From contig CAUYUJ010015764.1 of assembly GCA_963575745.1 (NCBI GenBank), positions 283,759 to 311,258 of the forward strand: 27,500 nucleotides of DNA. The letters run 5' to 3'. Position 1 is the first letter of the stretch, and each line of letters opens with the position of its first letter. Positions 1 through 11,576 of the stretch are shown here, in pieces. Under the pieces are notes generated by a model. It ran no database searches, was not told the DNA's origin, and saw nothing but the letters and a program-made list of their open reading frames with translations. Origin of the DNA: Prorocentrum cordatum. Its lineage: Eukaryota; Sar; Dinophyceae; Prorocentrales; Prorocentraceae. The translations under genes and the position numbers were made by a program.

Positions 1-711
1 GGGCGAAAGAGCGGGCACCAGTCAAGCCTGACGCCCAGGAGGCGAAGCGAGTCGCCCTCGAACAACGCGGAACTAACGCCGCGCCTGCTAACACAAAGCA
101 CCGCGTTGCAGGAATCGAGCCGCAGAGCGCCACCAAGACGCCAACCGCCCATGCCCTCTCATCTATCGCGCGGCACTGCGAGGCCCAACGCACAGGGGGG
201 GAGAAATGACCAGCGGTGATTTCGCCACAGTCACAACGGCTAGCTCCCCTTCCGAACATAATGGCCCACGTCTAAGGTGCCGCGATCCCCTGGGCCATCG
301 CAAAGACTGAGGCGCCCAATCCTGCATAAGGCAACCCCCGGAAAGGGCCAGCAGCAACGATCGTCTCGCCGGAGACCATCGCGACGGAGAAACCTACCTT
401 AGGCCACCCGCGGGGGGGACAGGGGCGAGCTCACCCCGCCCCCCACGAGACCGCGCGGCCACCGGACCGCACGTCCAAGCGCTACTAAAACCATAGCCGA
501 ACCCAAAGGCGACACTGCCCCGACCACACCGCCGCCAGGGACGAAACCGCGCAGCTCCAGCGCGCAGGGGCCGCGCCAAAGAGACAGCAGCACCAAGGAG
601 GAGGCCAACGCCACACCAGACCCCGGCCCCCATCGCCTAAAAGACGCAGACGACTGCGACACGAAAGAGGAAGCCACCGAAGGCGGAGGCACCAGAACTC
701 AACCCCTGCCC

Positions 712-1002
712 ATGACCGAACAGCAGGAGGGCACGAGCTACGACGTCACATGCGACGAACAGTGGCTGCCAAAACCAGATGTTCAAGGCATCTCCGATCA
801 AGCGGACGCGAGGCTCCGAGACCTGGGGGCCGACCAGCAGAAGCCAACCGACACTGTCAAGCGGCTCGGAACAACTGGCACCGACTTGGCCGGCAGCCAG
901 GCCACCCTCGCCCAGCAACGCCACCAGCTCAAGCAAGGAATCCACGCGGTCCAATCTGAACAAGCCAGCCAAAGCACAAACCTGAGGGCCTGTACAAACT
1001 AA
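712..1002 (+). CDS. possible coiled-coil coding fragment, unidentified
   Basis: This is a 96-codon ATG-initiated frame ending in TAA. It has GC-rich third positions and a Gln/Leu/Ala-rich stretch (residues about 25-85, containing LGADQQKPTDTVKRL and LAQQRHQLKQGIHAV) with heptad-like spacing, so a short coiled coil is plausible. I do not recognise it as a named protein. Coiled coils occur in ORF1 proteins of LINEs, so it could be a fragment of one, but no endonuclease or RT follows on this strand. It may equally be a chance open frame in GC-rich DNA. Confidence 0.25.
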   Translation: MTEQQEGTSYDVTCDEQWLPKPDVQGISDQADARLRDLGADQQKPTDTVKRLGTTGTDLAGSQATLAQQRHQLKQGIHAVQSEQASQSTNLRACTN

Positions 1003-3305
1003 GCGGCATCACTCGCATCGTTGACCCAAGCCTAAACGACCCAGCGTGCACTGAGCCCACCCAGTCCTGCTCCGAGCCCCCCTGGACTAGACGGCGAGGC
1101 CGGTCCCGCAAGCGGCCCCCCCCCCCCAAAAAAAACAAAAAAAAAAAAAAACGTCAGGAGATGGCGAGCGGGCACCCGAGTCCTCTGGCATCACGCGCCC
1201 CACGCCAGCGCCACCGCCAGGACCGCATCGAAGGCGACACGATGGGCCGCCCCCGCCCGGTCGAGGAAACTGACGCCGAAAGATTGCGAGTTCAAGTTGG
1301 CTCCTGCAGGGGCAGGAGCATCGGTGCGTTCTCTTCTCTCTAGTTGCCATCATCGCCTAGGGGTTGACGACGATTCCAGCTTGCCTCGGCTCGCACAGCT
1401 ACGTTCGGCACGGTCGGCGCCCGCAGCATTTGGCTCAACGACACCTGCCATGCCCGCCGCGCACCAGCGCCCGCCAATGTCGAATCGGCATTATTCTGCG
1501 CTTCGGCCCCATGGGAGTTTTGGCGCGCGCCCAGGCCCTTGTCTTCAGCGCGCGTCTACGCGACCCAAGGATAGGGACACCAGTCCCCACCCAAAAGCAG
1601 TTCCTCAGAGGCGCACCATCGGAACGCAGAGAGGGAAGGCAAACAGCCAAGTCTTTCGCCAGCATCGGCGACGAGCAGCACCGCGCTGCACTTGCGGTTC
1701 CGTCCGGGTTCTCGAAGATCGGCTCAATGCGCCGCCCCAGCAGACAGACGCTCCTCGGAGCACTGCTAACCATCAGAACCAATAGAACACAATGGTAGAC
1801 CAAGCACATTAGTCAACCGTACCCACATCTACAGCACCCTGAGTCCAACGCGGGGCATCCATCAGCTTCTGAAGCGAAGCAGACTCTACGCCAACGACCA
1901 GGAAGTACAGCCTCCATCACGGCCAGCGGAACTCTGCACCATGAACATCGCCCTGGCTCTACATCAGGCCACGCACTGCACGTCCACAGGGCCACAAGCA
2001 CTCAATTCACCGACGACGCTTGGCAATGCCACTGCGTCACCAGGCCGCGCCCATGTCAGCGCCCACCCAGCGCATTCGACTGCAGCCCAGCGCTCGCGAC
2101 CAACCCAGAGAACGCGGAACACCTGAAAGCAGAAAACCATATCGCCATGCTGACGCGCGAAGCCAAATAAGCCCCAGTCGGCACAGGGGACAATACAGCC
2201 ATGATCCACAACTTCAACGCAGGTCAACACGCCTCGAAGCTGACCTACCCCAAGGTCCCCCAGCTCCTCGCCAGGTGCGACGCCTCGTGCCTCGATCAAA
2301 CTCCCCATCCGCACCCATGCCTGCCAAATTGCACGCCCGGTGGGCAAGGCACAAAGAGCCCATCAAACAGGCAGACCTCACGGGCACCAGCGCGCGAGGC
2401 AGCACCACCGCCCGACGAGCGAATCGCACATCACGACCGCGGAAGAAGCGAGCGGCCCTCCCCGCGGAGGCGCGGCTGCCACAGCACAGGCCAGGCGTCG
2501 CCAAGGTGAGCTCCCAAAGGAGCGGCGACCCGGGAAGGGGCGAACGGCGCGCGCGACCCGCCAGCCGCCGCGACGAGCCCACCCAGCGGCGCCCGCGGCA
2601 ACGCACGCGCGACTCGGATTCCCACGGCCCGAGGGAGCCGAATCAGCCCAAGGGGCCCGCCATGATGTGCCTGTTTTCCACTACCACCACCATAAAGTTG
2701 AAAGTGGGAAAAAGGTGGAAGGCGAGGAGGAGGAAGGAGAGGGGGGGGGGGGGGGGGCCGGGGGCCACCCCCTCCAACTTGTAGTGGCGGTGGTGGGGAA
2801 CATGCCCATCACACCAGGGCCCCCAACAACTGTCTTACCATGTTGGAAGTGCGTGGACAGCCAGCACCTCCCAGACGGATCTGCCCTGAACTGCACGCGG
2901 AGGTCGTCTGCTCGTCCGCTGACAGCAGCCAGGACGAGCTGGGCGCTGCTAGGCCCGCGGACAAACAAGAGCTCGAGATCCAACGGCCAGGGCCCACCAC
3001 GTGTCTCACTGGGAAGGGAGACGAATCTCTGAAACGGCATGCGCACCAGGATGGCCTTTATATTAAACGCCCGACGACAACCAAGCCCGCGACGGCTTGC
3101 TCCTGCCGCGGGGCTTCACCGTCCACGGGTATCGCGCCAAGACCATCTCGAGGTCCCATTGTTGGGTTCTCTTCGCTGTCAATGACAAGCCTTCCGGGCG
3201 AAAGAGAAACGCCGGGCGACCCGCATCGGCAACGTCAACACCCTCCTTTGGTTACGCAACCTAAAGGAGCAGGCCATCGGCCCTTCCCTGGTAGAAGCTG
3301 AGGCC

Positions 3306-3530
3306 CGGACGCCACGCGGCGCACGCGGGCCGCCACCGAGGACGAGCTGCCTGGCAGATGGGCAGGCCCCAAATCCAACTGCGCCTTCGCAACATGCCCC
3401 GTCTGTGCCCAGCACTTGCGGCACCCTCAGCAAACTGGCCACACTGCGCCCCGCTGCGAATGCCGCAAGCGCCAACGGCGCCCCCTCGGGTGGTCCACCA
3501 AACAGCGCCACACGGGGGGCGCCAACAGCT
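3306..3530 (+). CDS. possible Cys-rich coding fragment, unidentified
   Basis: One plus-strand frame, ending in TGA near 3530, reads through a Cys/His-rich segment (CAFATCPVCAQHLRHP, then HTAPRCECRK). The spacing C-x4-C-x2-C with later His and Cys residues could bind zinc. There is no clear start and no neighbouring recognisable domain, and more Cys residues occur past the stop in the same frame. It could be a decayed zinc-finger exon or chance. Function unknown. Confidence 0.2.
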
Positions 3531-4479
3531 GAGTCTGCTCGTTCGCCGCGATCGAAGGGACCAACGCCTGCAGCGAGTGCAACTCTCGGGAACCCCAGGG
3601 CCCGGCGCCGCACCACGGCGTCCGACCAGGAGGTGACAGAAGCCCCGTCAACGAAAGACCGTTGCTCCCCACGAGCCCATCACGGCGCGTGGCGTTCACC
3701 TAGTCAGGTAGACCTGAGGCCGATGTGGAGCCACCAGGCAACGCGGAATCCCAGAGGCCACCAGGCCTCGACGCTGACCCCTGCCACCAGCCTGCCAGGA
3801 CAGCTGTCGTTCTCAAAGAAGATCCCCACTGCGACGCTGAGCGCCCGATTTTCAGGACAGGTCCTCTGCCCTGACGATGACCTCCTGACCTCCGGTCTTA
3901 AAAGCCAGCCCCCATGCAATATCAGTACGTCGTCCCGGGCTTCATAGACGAACAACAACAAACAGTTCAGGTCCAACGCGCCATGAAACGCATCACGAAG
4001 ACTTCACCGAGACGCCACCAGGCGGTCGGATGTCGAGCTCACTTAGGAGGGAAAGGAGGGGGGGCGAGGAGGAGGACTCTGCTGGACTCTGCTGAGCGCC
4101 GCGCAAGCGGCATCAATCCCTGTCACCACTGTCCTCCGCTGCCGCTGCCCGCTGCTGCGAAAAGCCGCCGCCGCTGCCGCAGGCGCTCGACGCGCGAAGG
4201 CGCGCAGCTACCTCCCACAAGGCAGCGGCGGCAGACGGGGCGGCAGCAGCACGGCACGGTGCCCCCTCGGCTTCGGCGCACATGAAGGCCGCCGTCTCGC
4301 TCGGATGGCGGGTCGACGAAACCCTCAAATACTCGTCGAGTGGGTCGGGCGCCTCCCCCGCTGGCCCCTGAGCAGGCGCCCCTCCCACCTGAGCTCCAGG
4401 AGCGGGGAGTGCGCGGCTCACCGCGCCCACTGCAATCGCCGCCATCACGGACGCCGGTGGACCACGATAGCTAGAAAAC

Positions 4480-4850
4480 AAACCTCTTCGAATCATCCTG
4501 AGGCCCCCCCCCTCTGCGAGACGGGGAGCCCGACGGGGGGGGGGGGGCACGCGCCTGCAAGATTCCTCGCATAGGCAGTGGATGCGCGTCCACACGCCAT
4601 GCAGAAGAACAGCCCGTAGGCCTTCATCTTGGCGAGACGGTGGCCGGGATGCAGAAGCACCCCGTCCGAGATCGCCTCGAAACCCTCGCCATACCCAGGA
4701 GGCAACCCAGCGTCTCATCCGAATCCAGCGGCGCGGCGAGAGGCGGATCACGGCAACGGGTCGAGGCGATTCTGAGCAGCCTGCCCCTCGGGACAATATC
4801 CTTACACAGCCTACACCTCCAGCGACCAGCACGCGGCACAAAGTCGCGAG
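4480..4850 (-). pseudogene. LINE C-terminal Cys-pair tail remnant
   Basis: Two overlapping minus frames preserve the tail typical of dinoflagellate LINE proteins. One has GRWRCRLCKDIVPRGRLLRI. The other has HPGHRLAKMKAYGLFFCMAC followed by GRASTAYARNLAGACPPP. This is the H-x2-HRL-x5-GL-x2-C-x2-CG pattern followed by a later Cys. The role of this tail is not established; it may bind RNA. Adjacent minus frames down to 4113 (ALWEVAARLRASS) may be the last part of the same protein. Confidence 0.55.
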
Positions 4851-4979
4851 AGCTAGCTCTCAGAGCCTCCTCCAAACTGGTTGGCTCAAGCGGCTGCTTG
4901 ACGCTAGGTGGTCTCTCACCGACCCACGGTTGAACCTCAAGCGCCAAAGCAACGCAAGCCGAGCTCTGAGCCTCACCAG

Positions 4980-5505
4980 TGCCGCCGTCGTGTCCCAGAG
5001 GTCCGTCCGAGGGGCAGGGGGCGTCACGCACCAGCCCCAAGACCACTGGGCCGCAGTGCCCGACGTCGGCACAAGCGTCGCCCAGGCTCAAAAACAACTC
5101 AAATTCCGTCTTGACCCATTTTAACTGTTCCTCACGCTGCGATGGGGGTCCACAGCACAGAAACATTCCCAGGACCGCGGGCCTCCAGAGCGCGCCCGAC
5201 ACGGACCCAAAGGTCACCGTTTTGGCCCAAGGAGACTTGGCACGGCAAGAGCGGCAATCGGAAACTAAACTCCTACAAACAGTCACGTAGCAGATAGGGC
5301 CAGACGAGCTCTCAAGAGCTAAGCAGAAAGCTTGCACGCGGCACTGTCTGCTTTCTACCGACCAGGACCTGAGCAACGCCACACACAGGGCTCCAGGAGG
5401 GCGACGAGGGATCCTGGTTCATGAAAACAATCGCCGAGCCGCATCGTCTCCTCCTGGCGTCCGCGCTGCGCTCGTCTCCAAGGCCATCCCCGAAGATGTG
5501 CAAGG
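4980..5505 (-). pseudogene. LINE RNase H domain remnant
   Basis: The minus strand shows an RNase H start (PPLHIFGDGLGDERSADAR, then RRRCGSAIVF). The first Asp of the catalytic set sits at about 5485. After QTVPRA a frame change leads to AFCLALESSSGPICYVTVC, which matches the second block (glutamate helix, then V-D/C-Q). A third frame gives NGDLWVRVGRALEARGPG with VSVLW, and LGDACADVGH resembles the last G-N-x2-AD motif. In a working LINE this domain removes the RNA strand of the RNA-DNA hybrid. At least three reading-frame changes are needed to read it, so it is inactive. Confidence 0.68.
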
Positions 5506-5689
5506 GGGGGCCTCCTGAGGCGACACAATGGTCCAAAACACTCCCCGCCCCAAGAAGGACCTTCTGGGCCACCTCAGGAACCTCCACAAACTTAGGCACC
5601 ACAAGGTCCTTCGGAGGCACTCTGTGGAGCCACAACGCAGGCTGCGCATCGAAGCTCGCGAGGGCTTGGGGAACCAGGAAACCCGTCTT

Positions 5690-6233
5690 TTCAAAATCCT
5701 CGCGCCCGCGGTCCGCGGGGCACTCGCACTAAAGTCTCAGACATGTCTTTACAGCGGGGACACACGGGCAGGCAGGCGTACCCTGCAGCAATATGCCTTT
5801 CACGAGTCCACTGGCCGCCCCCCACGACTGCAAGGTCGGCGGACCACTCCTCAAACTGCATGCGCTTGGCGAAGCGATTCAGCTAGATTCGCACCGTCGT
5901 CATGTCGGCGCCGTCAACCAGGTCCTCGCCTGCAACATGCTGAGAAGCTGCCTGCCACTGCTGCGCAATACAATCATCCATGAAAGCGCCAATCATATCA
6001 TCGAAGTGCGCCATCACTGCTGTGCCGAACTGCTCATCACCAAAGCTGGGGAAAAGCCAATCGTCGATCGTGCCGTCCGAGAGCGGGCGAGACCAAACCA
6101 GCGGAGACTGTGGATCCCACCCGACCTGGATCAACGTCGCCTGCAAAGCCGCGATCGGTCCCCGAACATCATTCCAGCCAATGGCTGTGCCCTGCTTGAG
6201 CTTCGCCAGTACCCAGGGCAGGGGCGAGGAGGC
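5690..6233 (-). pseudogene. LINE ORF2 remnant: post-RT region and Cys motif
   Basis: A single minus frame reads VLAKLKQGTAIGWNDVRGPI and IQVGWDPQSPLVW through GADMTTVRI, hits TAG at 5883-5885, and resumes in the same frame as LNRFAKRMQFEEWSADLAV, then GGGQWTRERHIAAGYACLP, then VCPRCKDMSETL. The zinc-binding pattern continues in another frame (CECPADRGREDFEKTGFLVP), so a frameshift lies at about 5725. Dinoflagellate LINEs have W-x-RER/DR, CPRCG, an HRxWxCPA block and then RNase H, which is the order seen here. The nonsense codon and frameshift show loss of function. Confidence 0.72.
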
Positions 6234-6307
6234 GGAGAAGGAGGAGGAGGCGGAGGAGGAGGAGGAGGGAGAAGGAGGAGGGGCGAGGAGGGGCGCGGGG
6301 GAGGAGG
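6221..6307 (+). repeat. imperfect (GGA)n purine repeat
   Basis: Purine-rich GGA/GGC triplets lie at the point where the LINE similarity stops, so the repeat may mark its truncated 5' end. Confidence 0.85.
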
Positions 6308-6511
6308 TCCGGAGCGATGAAGTAATCGTCTGAGCGCACAGACGCCTCCTACCAGAGAGCCGCAGAAACTACGCTGCCGCGGCACGAAACGCGTCGGCAA
6401 CGCGCAGCTCCTCCAAACCGCGGCGTCCCGAGAAGAGTCCGCTCCTCCAGGACGGGCAAGCGGAGGCTGTGCCGCGGCGCTCGTGACCAGGACGGCGGCC
6501 GGCCTCCGAAG

Positions 6512-6580
6512 TGGAGGAGGAGGGGGAGGAGGAGGAGGAGGAGGAGGAGGAGGAGGAGGAGGAGGAGGAGGAGGAGGAGG
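6512..6580 (+). repeat. (GGA)n microsatellite
   Basis: About 23 GGA units with one GGGGGA variation near the left end. It reads as poly-Glu on the plus strand and poly-Ser on the minus strand, but no gene surrounds it. Confidence 0.95.
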
Positions 6581-7555
6581 CTCGCTTCCCTACACTCCGA
6601 GGTACCTCGCCCGTTGCAGTACGGACGTCGGAAGGGGGTAGAGCAAAACGGCGGCGGCAGCGATGTGCCCGAGCGCACGTCAGAGGCTCGTTCGCGTGCT
6701 GGGCCTTCGAAAAAAAGGCTTCGCAGAATCGGCCCCCTGGCAATTCCAGGGGCCCATCGTGGCCAGTTCTTCGAGCGGCGTGAGCCGTGGCGGGGAGAAC
6801 CTCCAAGGGAAGCGCCTGCAGAGGTGGACAGGACGACGACGCCGTCATCGCCATGTGCTCTCTCCTGAGCACGCGAAGCACTTCACATACTGAGCCCACC
6901 TCTCCCTCCTCCCCCTCCGCGGCCGCCATCCTGCGCAGCCGTTCACCCCACGGACGCGATGCGTACCACATCGCTGCGACAGCAAAACAGCTGACTCTTC
7001 CACCCGGGAAGTACCCCGCGCGTGAGCCTCGGGCCCTCGTGGACGCGGGGGCAGCGAACGCGGGGCAAAGCAGCGGGCACCTCCCGTGCACCTTATGGGC
7101 CCGCGGTGGCCGCTCAGGGGCAGCTCTTAGGGTCTTAGGGCCCACTCTGGGGGCCTCTCGCCTGCAGCCCTCGACCCGCCCGATCGGTGGTTCAAAGATG
7201 GGGTCCTGAGGGATGGGGTCCTGAGGACACTCCGAGTTTCTGAATACGCGTCGGGGGGGCGTCATCCCCGCCGACAGCCTCACATCGACCCCCGTCGTGG
7301 GCAGCCACCGCGCGCCGAAGGCGCTCCGACCCCCGTCGCGGCGCGACGACGAGGCGAGGTTGACCCCCGTCGGGGGGTACCCCCCCCGCGCTTGTTGAGA
7401 AACCCAGAGTGGGAAGGGGTCCAAGGGTAGATTGCACTGTTTGAGGCACCTCGTCCTTAGGACCCCACCCCCCAGGACCCCCTCTTTGAACCACCAGCCC
7501 GGCCGAGCCCGGTCTCGACCGCCTCTCCGGGAGCGCCCCCGCGGCCGCCAGCGGC
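6581..7555. other. no recognisable gene; probably intron 3 of the GH5 gene
   Basis: This lies immediately downstream, on the minus strand, of the third cellulase exon. No continuation of the GH5 catalytic domain is readable here: I found no DWH/DFH block and no convincing NEP block. A 14-bp tandem duplication (gatggggtcctgag) lies at 7198-7225. The minus strand stays open across it only because stop codons are rare at this composition. Confidence 0.5.
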
Positions 7556-7645
7556 CTCCAGCTTCTGCCGCTCGGCGCCAGGGTTGTCGATGTAGCCGCC
7601 GCTCTCCACGGCCATCGCCGCGCGGATCAAGGAGACGTGCCAGTC
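7556..7645 (-). CDS. GH5 cellulase-type gene, exon C
   Basis: The minus strand from 7645 reads DWHVSLIRAAMAVE followed by SGGYIDNPGAERQKLE. This is the conserved GH5 stretch after the first helix: D-W-x2-VRAAMGVE-x-GGY in known family members, including the Arg of strand beta-2. The exon starts at an AG|G acceptor (TTCGAAG|GACTGG) and is in phase 0 with the preceding exon at 9663-9717. The 3' limit is a guess: CTGGAG|GCCGCT would be a GC donor and leaves a 90-bp exon. The nucleophile and acid/base Glu regions (NEP and the later E) are not in this exon, so they must lie in exons to the left or outside the window. A second, decayed copy of this acceptor lies 96 bp upstream. Confidence 0.78.
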
Positions 7646-7762
7646 CTTCGAAGTGCACACGGTCAAGATCGGCCCCAGGGACGAGGGGGGAAAGCGCAGG
7701 GCACCCGAAGTCGCCGAGAGGACCAGGGATACGGGCTGGTCTTTCAAAGTGCACACGGTCAA
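7646..7762 (-). repeat. 96-bp-spaced duplicate of the exon C acceptor
   Basis: The motif gaccgtgtgcactt(c/t)gaa occurs at 7646-7664 directly before exon C and again at 7742-7760. Read on, the upstream copy gives KDQPVSLVLSATSGA where the true exon gives KDWHVSLIRAAMAVE, so acceptor and exon start were duplicated and one copy has decayed. Confidence 0.7.
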
Positions 7763-7884
7763 ACATCGGCCACAAGGACACGAGGATAAGAGCGCGGGGC
7801 ATCCCATCGACAACAACATCATCCTCGTCAGCCTCAGTATACACAACATCGCCAACCCCAGCACTTTTGTCAGCAGCGGCAACG

Positions 7885-8768
<884 letters not shown>

Positions 8769-9662
8769 GTCACTATGGCCCTGAGTATCCTGGCCCTCAC
8801 GGCGGTTGCAACACGCCGAGTCCAAGGATCAAGACGACCTGAGGCCTCGGATTTGGTCCTTCCATTTCCGCGAATGCACATTATGCCTCGGTCTACTTGG
8901 GGTCATGTTTTCCACTGCGAAGAACCTGTACCTGGACGCAGAGAACAAGCCGCTTCATAACGCCAGCCGCCCCAACCTCAGGGCGGGCAGCACTCAGGCC
9001 AGGGATGACGGCCTGGTGTCCCTCGTGACACTGCAGAGCGGCGCGGACCGATGGAATAGCGACGAAGCGGTTCCTTCACGGACGGCGCAACGAAACGCGC
9101 CCGTGCTCACCCCTCTTTTTTCTCCCCCCGCGGACCCGGCGACCGCGCAGGTCTGTCGAGCGGCACAGGGCGGCTGCACAGCGAAATTGTGCACTGCAGG
9201 AGCTGGAGAGCGGGACTGGGCGGAGGCCGCGGAGGGCGCTCGTGCCGACGGCCGAGCTGCCTGCTCGACCGCCTCCCGACGGCGGGCGCAGGCGAACGCG
9301 GCACGACAGCGGCGTCGCTGGCGCGGGAGCAGCAGCGGGAGGGGCGGAGCGCGGGCGGGGCGGGGGCGGGGCGGGGCGCACCGGCCTGCCAAGAAGCAAG
9401 CGCCGACTCAGCAGGAAGAGCAGGCTCGGTGAGGAGCTGCCGGGGGGAGAGCGCGGCGGAACATCTTGAGGAGGTCAATGATCGTGCTGGGAGGAAGGAA
9501 CAGGGAGCATGAAGGGCATGAGCAATCGCATTCGGATGCAATGAGCGATACCATCGGCCGCCTACGGGTAAGGATATCCTCATTTCTCCCAGCCCCATCC
9601 TCCCAACCCGAGAATTGTACTCCTGACATCTGGAGAGGGGGAGGCGCCCTTTTCCCAAGGTC
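8769..9662. other. intronic sequence, nothing recognised
   Basis: This is the promoter-proximal part of the 2 kb intron. It includes GC-rich sequence at 9220-9400 with GGGGCGGG-type runs. No gene was found on either strand. Confidence 0.55.
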
Positions 9663-9717
9663 CTTCTTGAGCCACCTGACCACGTCCGCAGTCCAGTATT
9701 TCCCCATCCACTGCGAC
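9663..9717 (-). CDS. GH5 cellulase-type gene, exon B (55 bp micro-exon)
   Basis: The minus strand from 9717 gives, after one base completing a split codon, SQWMGKYWTADVVRWLKK. GH5 cellulases have LFWSQW-x(4-6)-Y/W followed by V-x2-L-x2-DW at this point. The acceptor is CTCAG|GTCGCAG. The exon is 1 + 54 nt, so it receives the TG of TGG from exon A and ends in phase 0 before GAC of exon C. A similar-looking ATG at 9726 (minus) belongs to the intron end (ATGCTCAG), not to a start. The match of both ends to exons A and C is the best evidence that this is one spliced gene. Confidence 0.8.
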
Positions 9718-10014
9718 CTGAGCATGGCGGACAAAGGGGCAGAAGAAGAAGGCGGAAGGTGGAGAAGGGAAGAAGCAGATGGCAAAGGATACGAAAAGAA
9801 GAGAGGAGCGATGAAGTGACGCGGACTAGGCAGCAGACCGTGAAGGTCTAATACGCAGTGGCAAGACGAAACACGCCGCACAGAACGTGCGCGCGCGCGA
9901 TGCTGGGGGTCTTGGGGGCCATTTGGGGGCTAAGGCTCCCAAGGCCGCTTAGCTCCTCCCCCTATCGTTGAGCAGAGACCGACCCTCCTGGCATTCCTAT
10001 AGGTACCACGACAT

Positions 10015-10118
10015 GTTCTTGGAACCGCAAAACATGTTCGAAGAACGAAACACTGTTCTTAGAACATGAACCCGATGTGTTACAACAAGGCAACATGAGC
10101 CCGAAATGTTCTAAGAAC
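10015..10118. repeat. four GTTC-N3-GAAC palindromes in 104 bp
   Basis: Copies lie at 10015-10025 (centre TTG), 10036-10046 (GAA), 10055-10065 (TTA) and 10108-10118 (TAA). A longer direct repeat links the last two: aacatgaacccgatgtgtt and aacatgagcccgaaatgtt. The inverted TTC/GAA units resemble heat-shock-type half sites, but the 3-nt spacing is not the classical 2 nt. Function unknown; inside the 2.6 kb intron. Confidence 0.8.
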
Positions 10119-10375
10119 CTTTCGTGCAGCCACTTCGCTCCTCCCCCATCCACTCTCGGACGCCGTGCTGCGCCCGCGTGAGTCGTTCCTGCGGCCCGAC
10201 GGCCCCCCGAGGCCACGGCGCCCGCGGCGCGGGATGGCCGGCGCGGGGCGGGGCGCGCTGGGCCGCGGGTGCCCCATGCCGACAGGCCCGAGCACCGTCG
10301 AAACAGCGCGCCAGATTGCACATGTAAGAAATCCATGTGTGCGGATAGGAGTAGTAGGAGGACGAGAAGCGAGAT

Positions 10376-10446
10376 ACACAGAGAGAAAGAGAGAAAGAGA
10401 GACAGACAGAGAGGTATGTAGAGAGAGAGGGGGGGGGGGGGGAGGA
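10376..10446 (+). repeat. GA-rich microsatellite ending in a G run
   Basis: GAGA/GAAA/GACA units are followed by GAGAGAGAGG and about 14 G, then A-rich sequence. It is purine-rich on the plus strand and intronic. Confidence 0.85.
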
Positions 10447-11118
10447 AAAAAACAAGGAAAAACAATGGTGCAAATATACATGGATATTGGAATCACGGGC
10501 GCGCTTCTCGCGCGACTAATGTCTACCGGATCTCCCCATCTGTCCTTTTCCTTGCAATCACTCGCTCCTTCTCACTGGCTTCTCGGAGGCTCCTTGGATG
10601 GCCTCTTGGACTACCCTGGAGCGTTGAAAGCTCGCAAAACCGAGAACGCGGAATTCCTTGAAACAAAAGCGAAAATCATGTAATGTTGGTATATTGGGCG
10701 CTCTTGTGAGCGTCTTTTAATTCGGCGTTTCGACATTGGGCGAAGGGGGGGGGAAAGGGAGGGTCTGGCTCCAGACCCCCCTCTGCTTAGTGCGACTGTT
10801 TGGAACCGTGCGGCCGATGGGGGAGGGACTCCACCTGCATGAAACAGGCGCCCAAAACAGCCAAGATCTGCTCCAGGGGGGGGAGGGGGTTTTGGGGACC
10901 CGCGCCGATCGGCAAAACAACGAATAAAAAACGAACACAGATTGGGCGTTTGGGCCTGTTGGGGGCCTCTTCGGGGCCTCTTGGGCGCGCCTCGAGGGCC
11001 CTAGGGGAAGGCCTTGGGGCCATCTTTAGCCCGGAAAGCCCGGGGCAGGCGATGCCCATGCCTGGACACGCCAGGGGACCACCTCCAGCGAGCCTTGAGC
11101 CAAAAGTAGTTACGGATC
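10447..11118. other. intronic sequence, nothing recognised
   Basis: No protein-family match was seen. The stretch 10950-11040 is rich in GGGGCCT/TTGGGGCC words that also occur near 9905-9945 and 7130-7155, so a diffuse repeat family is possible. Confidence 0.5.
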
Positions 11119-11266
11119 TCTCCTCCTCCTCCTCCTCCTCCTCCTCCTCCTCCTCCTCCTCCTCCTCCTCTCCTCCTCCCCCTCCTCCCCCTCCCTCCTC
11201 CTCCTCATCCTCATCCTCATCCTCATCCTCATCCTCATCCTCATCCTCATCCTCCTCATCCTCATC

Positions 11267-11350
<84 letters not shown>

Positions 11351-11369
11351 GCACCAGCACCAGCACCAG

Positions 11370-11422
<53 letters not shown>

Positions 11423-11534
11423 CCATCATCATCATCAGCATCATCAGCAGCATCATCATCGTCAGCAGCATTAGCATCAACATCAGCATCAGCATCAGCA
11501 TCATCAGCATCAGCATCATCAGCATGAGCATGAG

Positions 11535-11576
<42 letters not shown>

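Larger units (their letters stand above)
1..4112. other. 4.1 kb with no identifiable gene
   Basis: I see no protein family in any frame here. The sequence is GC-rich and has many overlapping open frames because stop codons are rare at this composition. Two stretches with coding-like texture are listed separately (712-1002 and 3306-3530). There is a C-run/A-run tract at about 1117-1151 and a G-run at 2741-2757 inside purine-rich sequence. It may be intergenic DNA, intron of the minus-strand gene whose exons lie at 7.5-12.4 kb, or old retroelement debris. Confidence 0.6.
4113..6233 (-). mobile_element. 5'-truncated, decayed LINE (non-LTR retrotransposon), 3' half only
   Basis: The minus strand, read from 6233 down, carries the C-terminal half of a LINE ORF2 of the kind abundant in dinoflagellates. 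In order: a post-RT segment (GPIAALQATLIQVGWDP at about 6160-6110), a WTRERHIAAGY segment followed by CPRC and CPADR (about 5830-5690), an RNase H domain (about 5500-4990) and C-terminal Cys-pair motifs (CRLC near 4810, then HPGHRLAKMKAYGLFFCMACG near 4620). The endonuclease and RT core are absent: upstream of 6233 the sequence turns into GGA repeat, which fits 5' truncation. There is an in-frame TAG at 5883-5885 and several frame changes, so it is a dead copy. The 3' limit is uncertain (4113-4490). No target-site duplication or poly(A) tail was identified. Confidence 0.75.

Noticed and set aside
4880-4891. TTGGCTCAAG, the end of the dinoflagellate spliced leader
   Set aside because: Only 10 nt match, and it lies inside the LINE remnant on the opposite strand; chance is sufficient. 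A similar TTTGGCTCAA at about 1429 was rejected for the same reason.
6660-6712. ANEPLTC on the minus strand, resembling the NEP motif of GH5
   Set aside because: Flanking residues do not match GH5, no AG|G acceptor is placed suitably, and the lead-up (SKAQH) is wrong.
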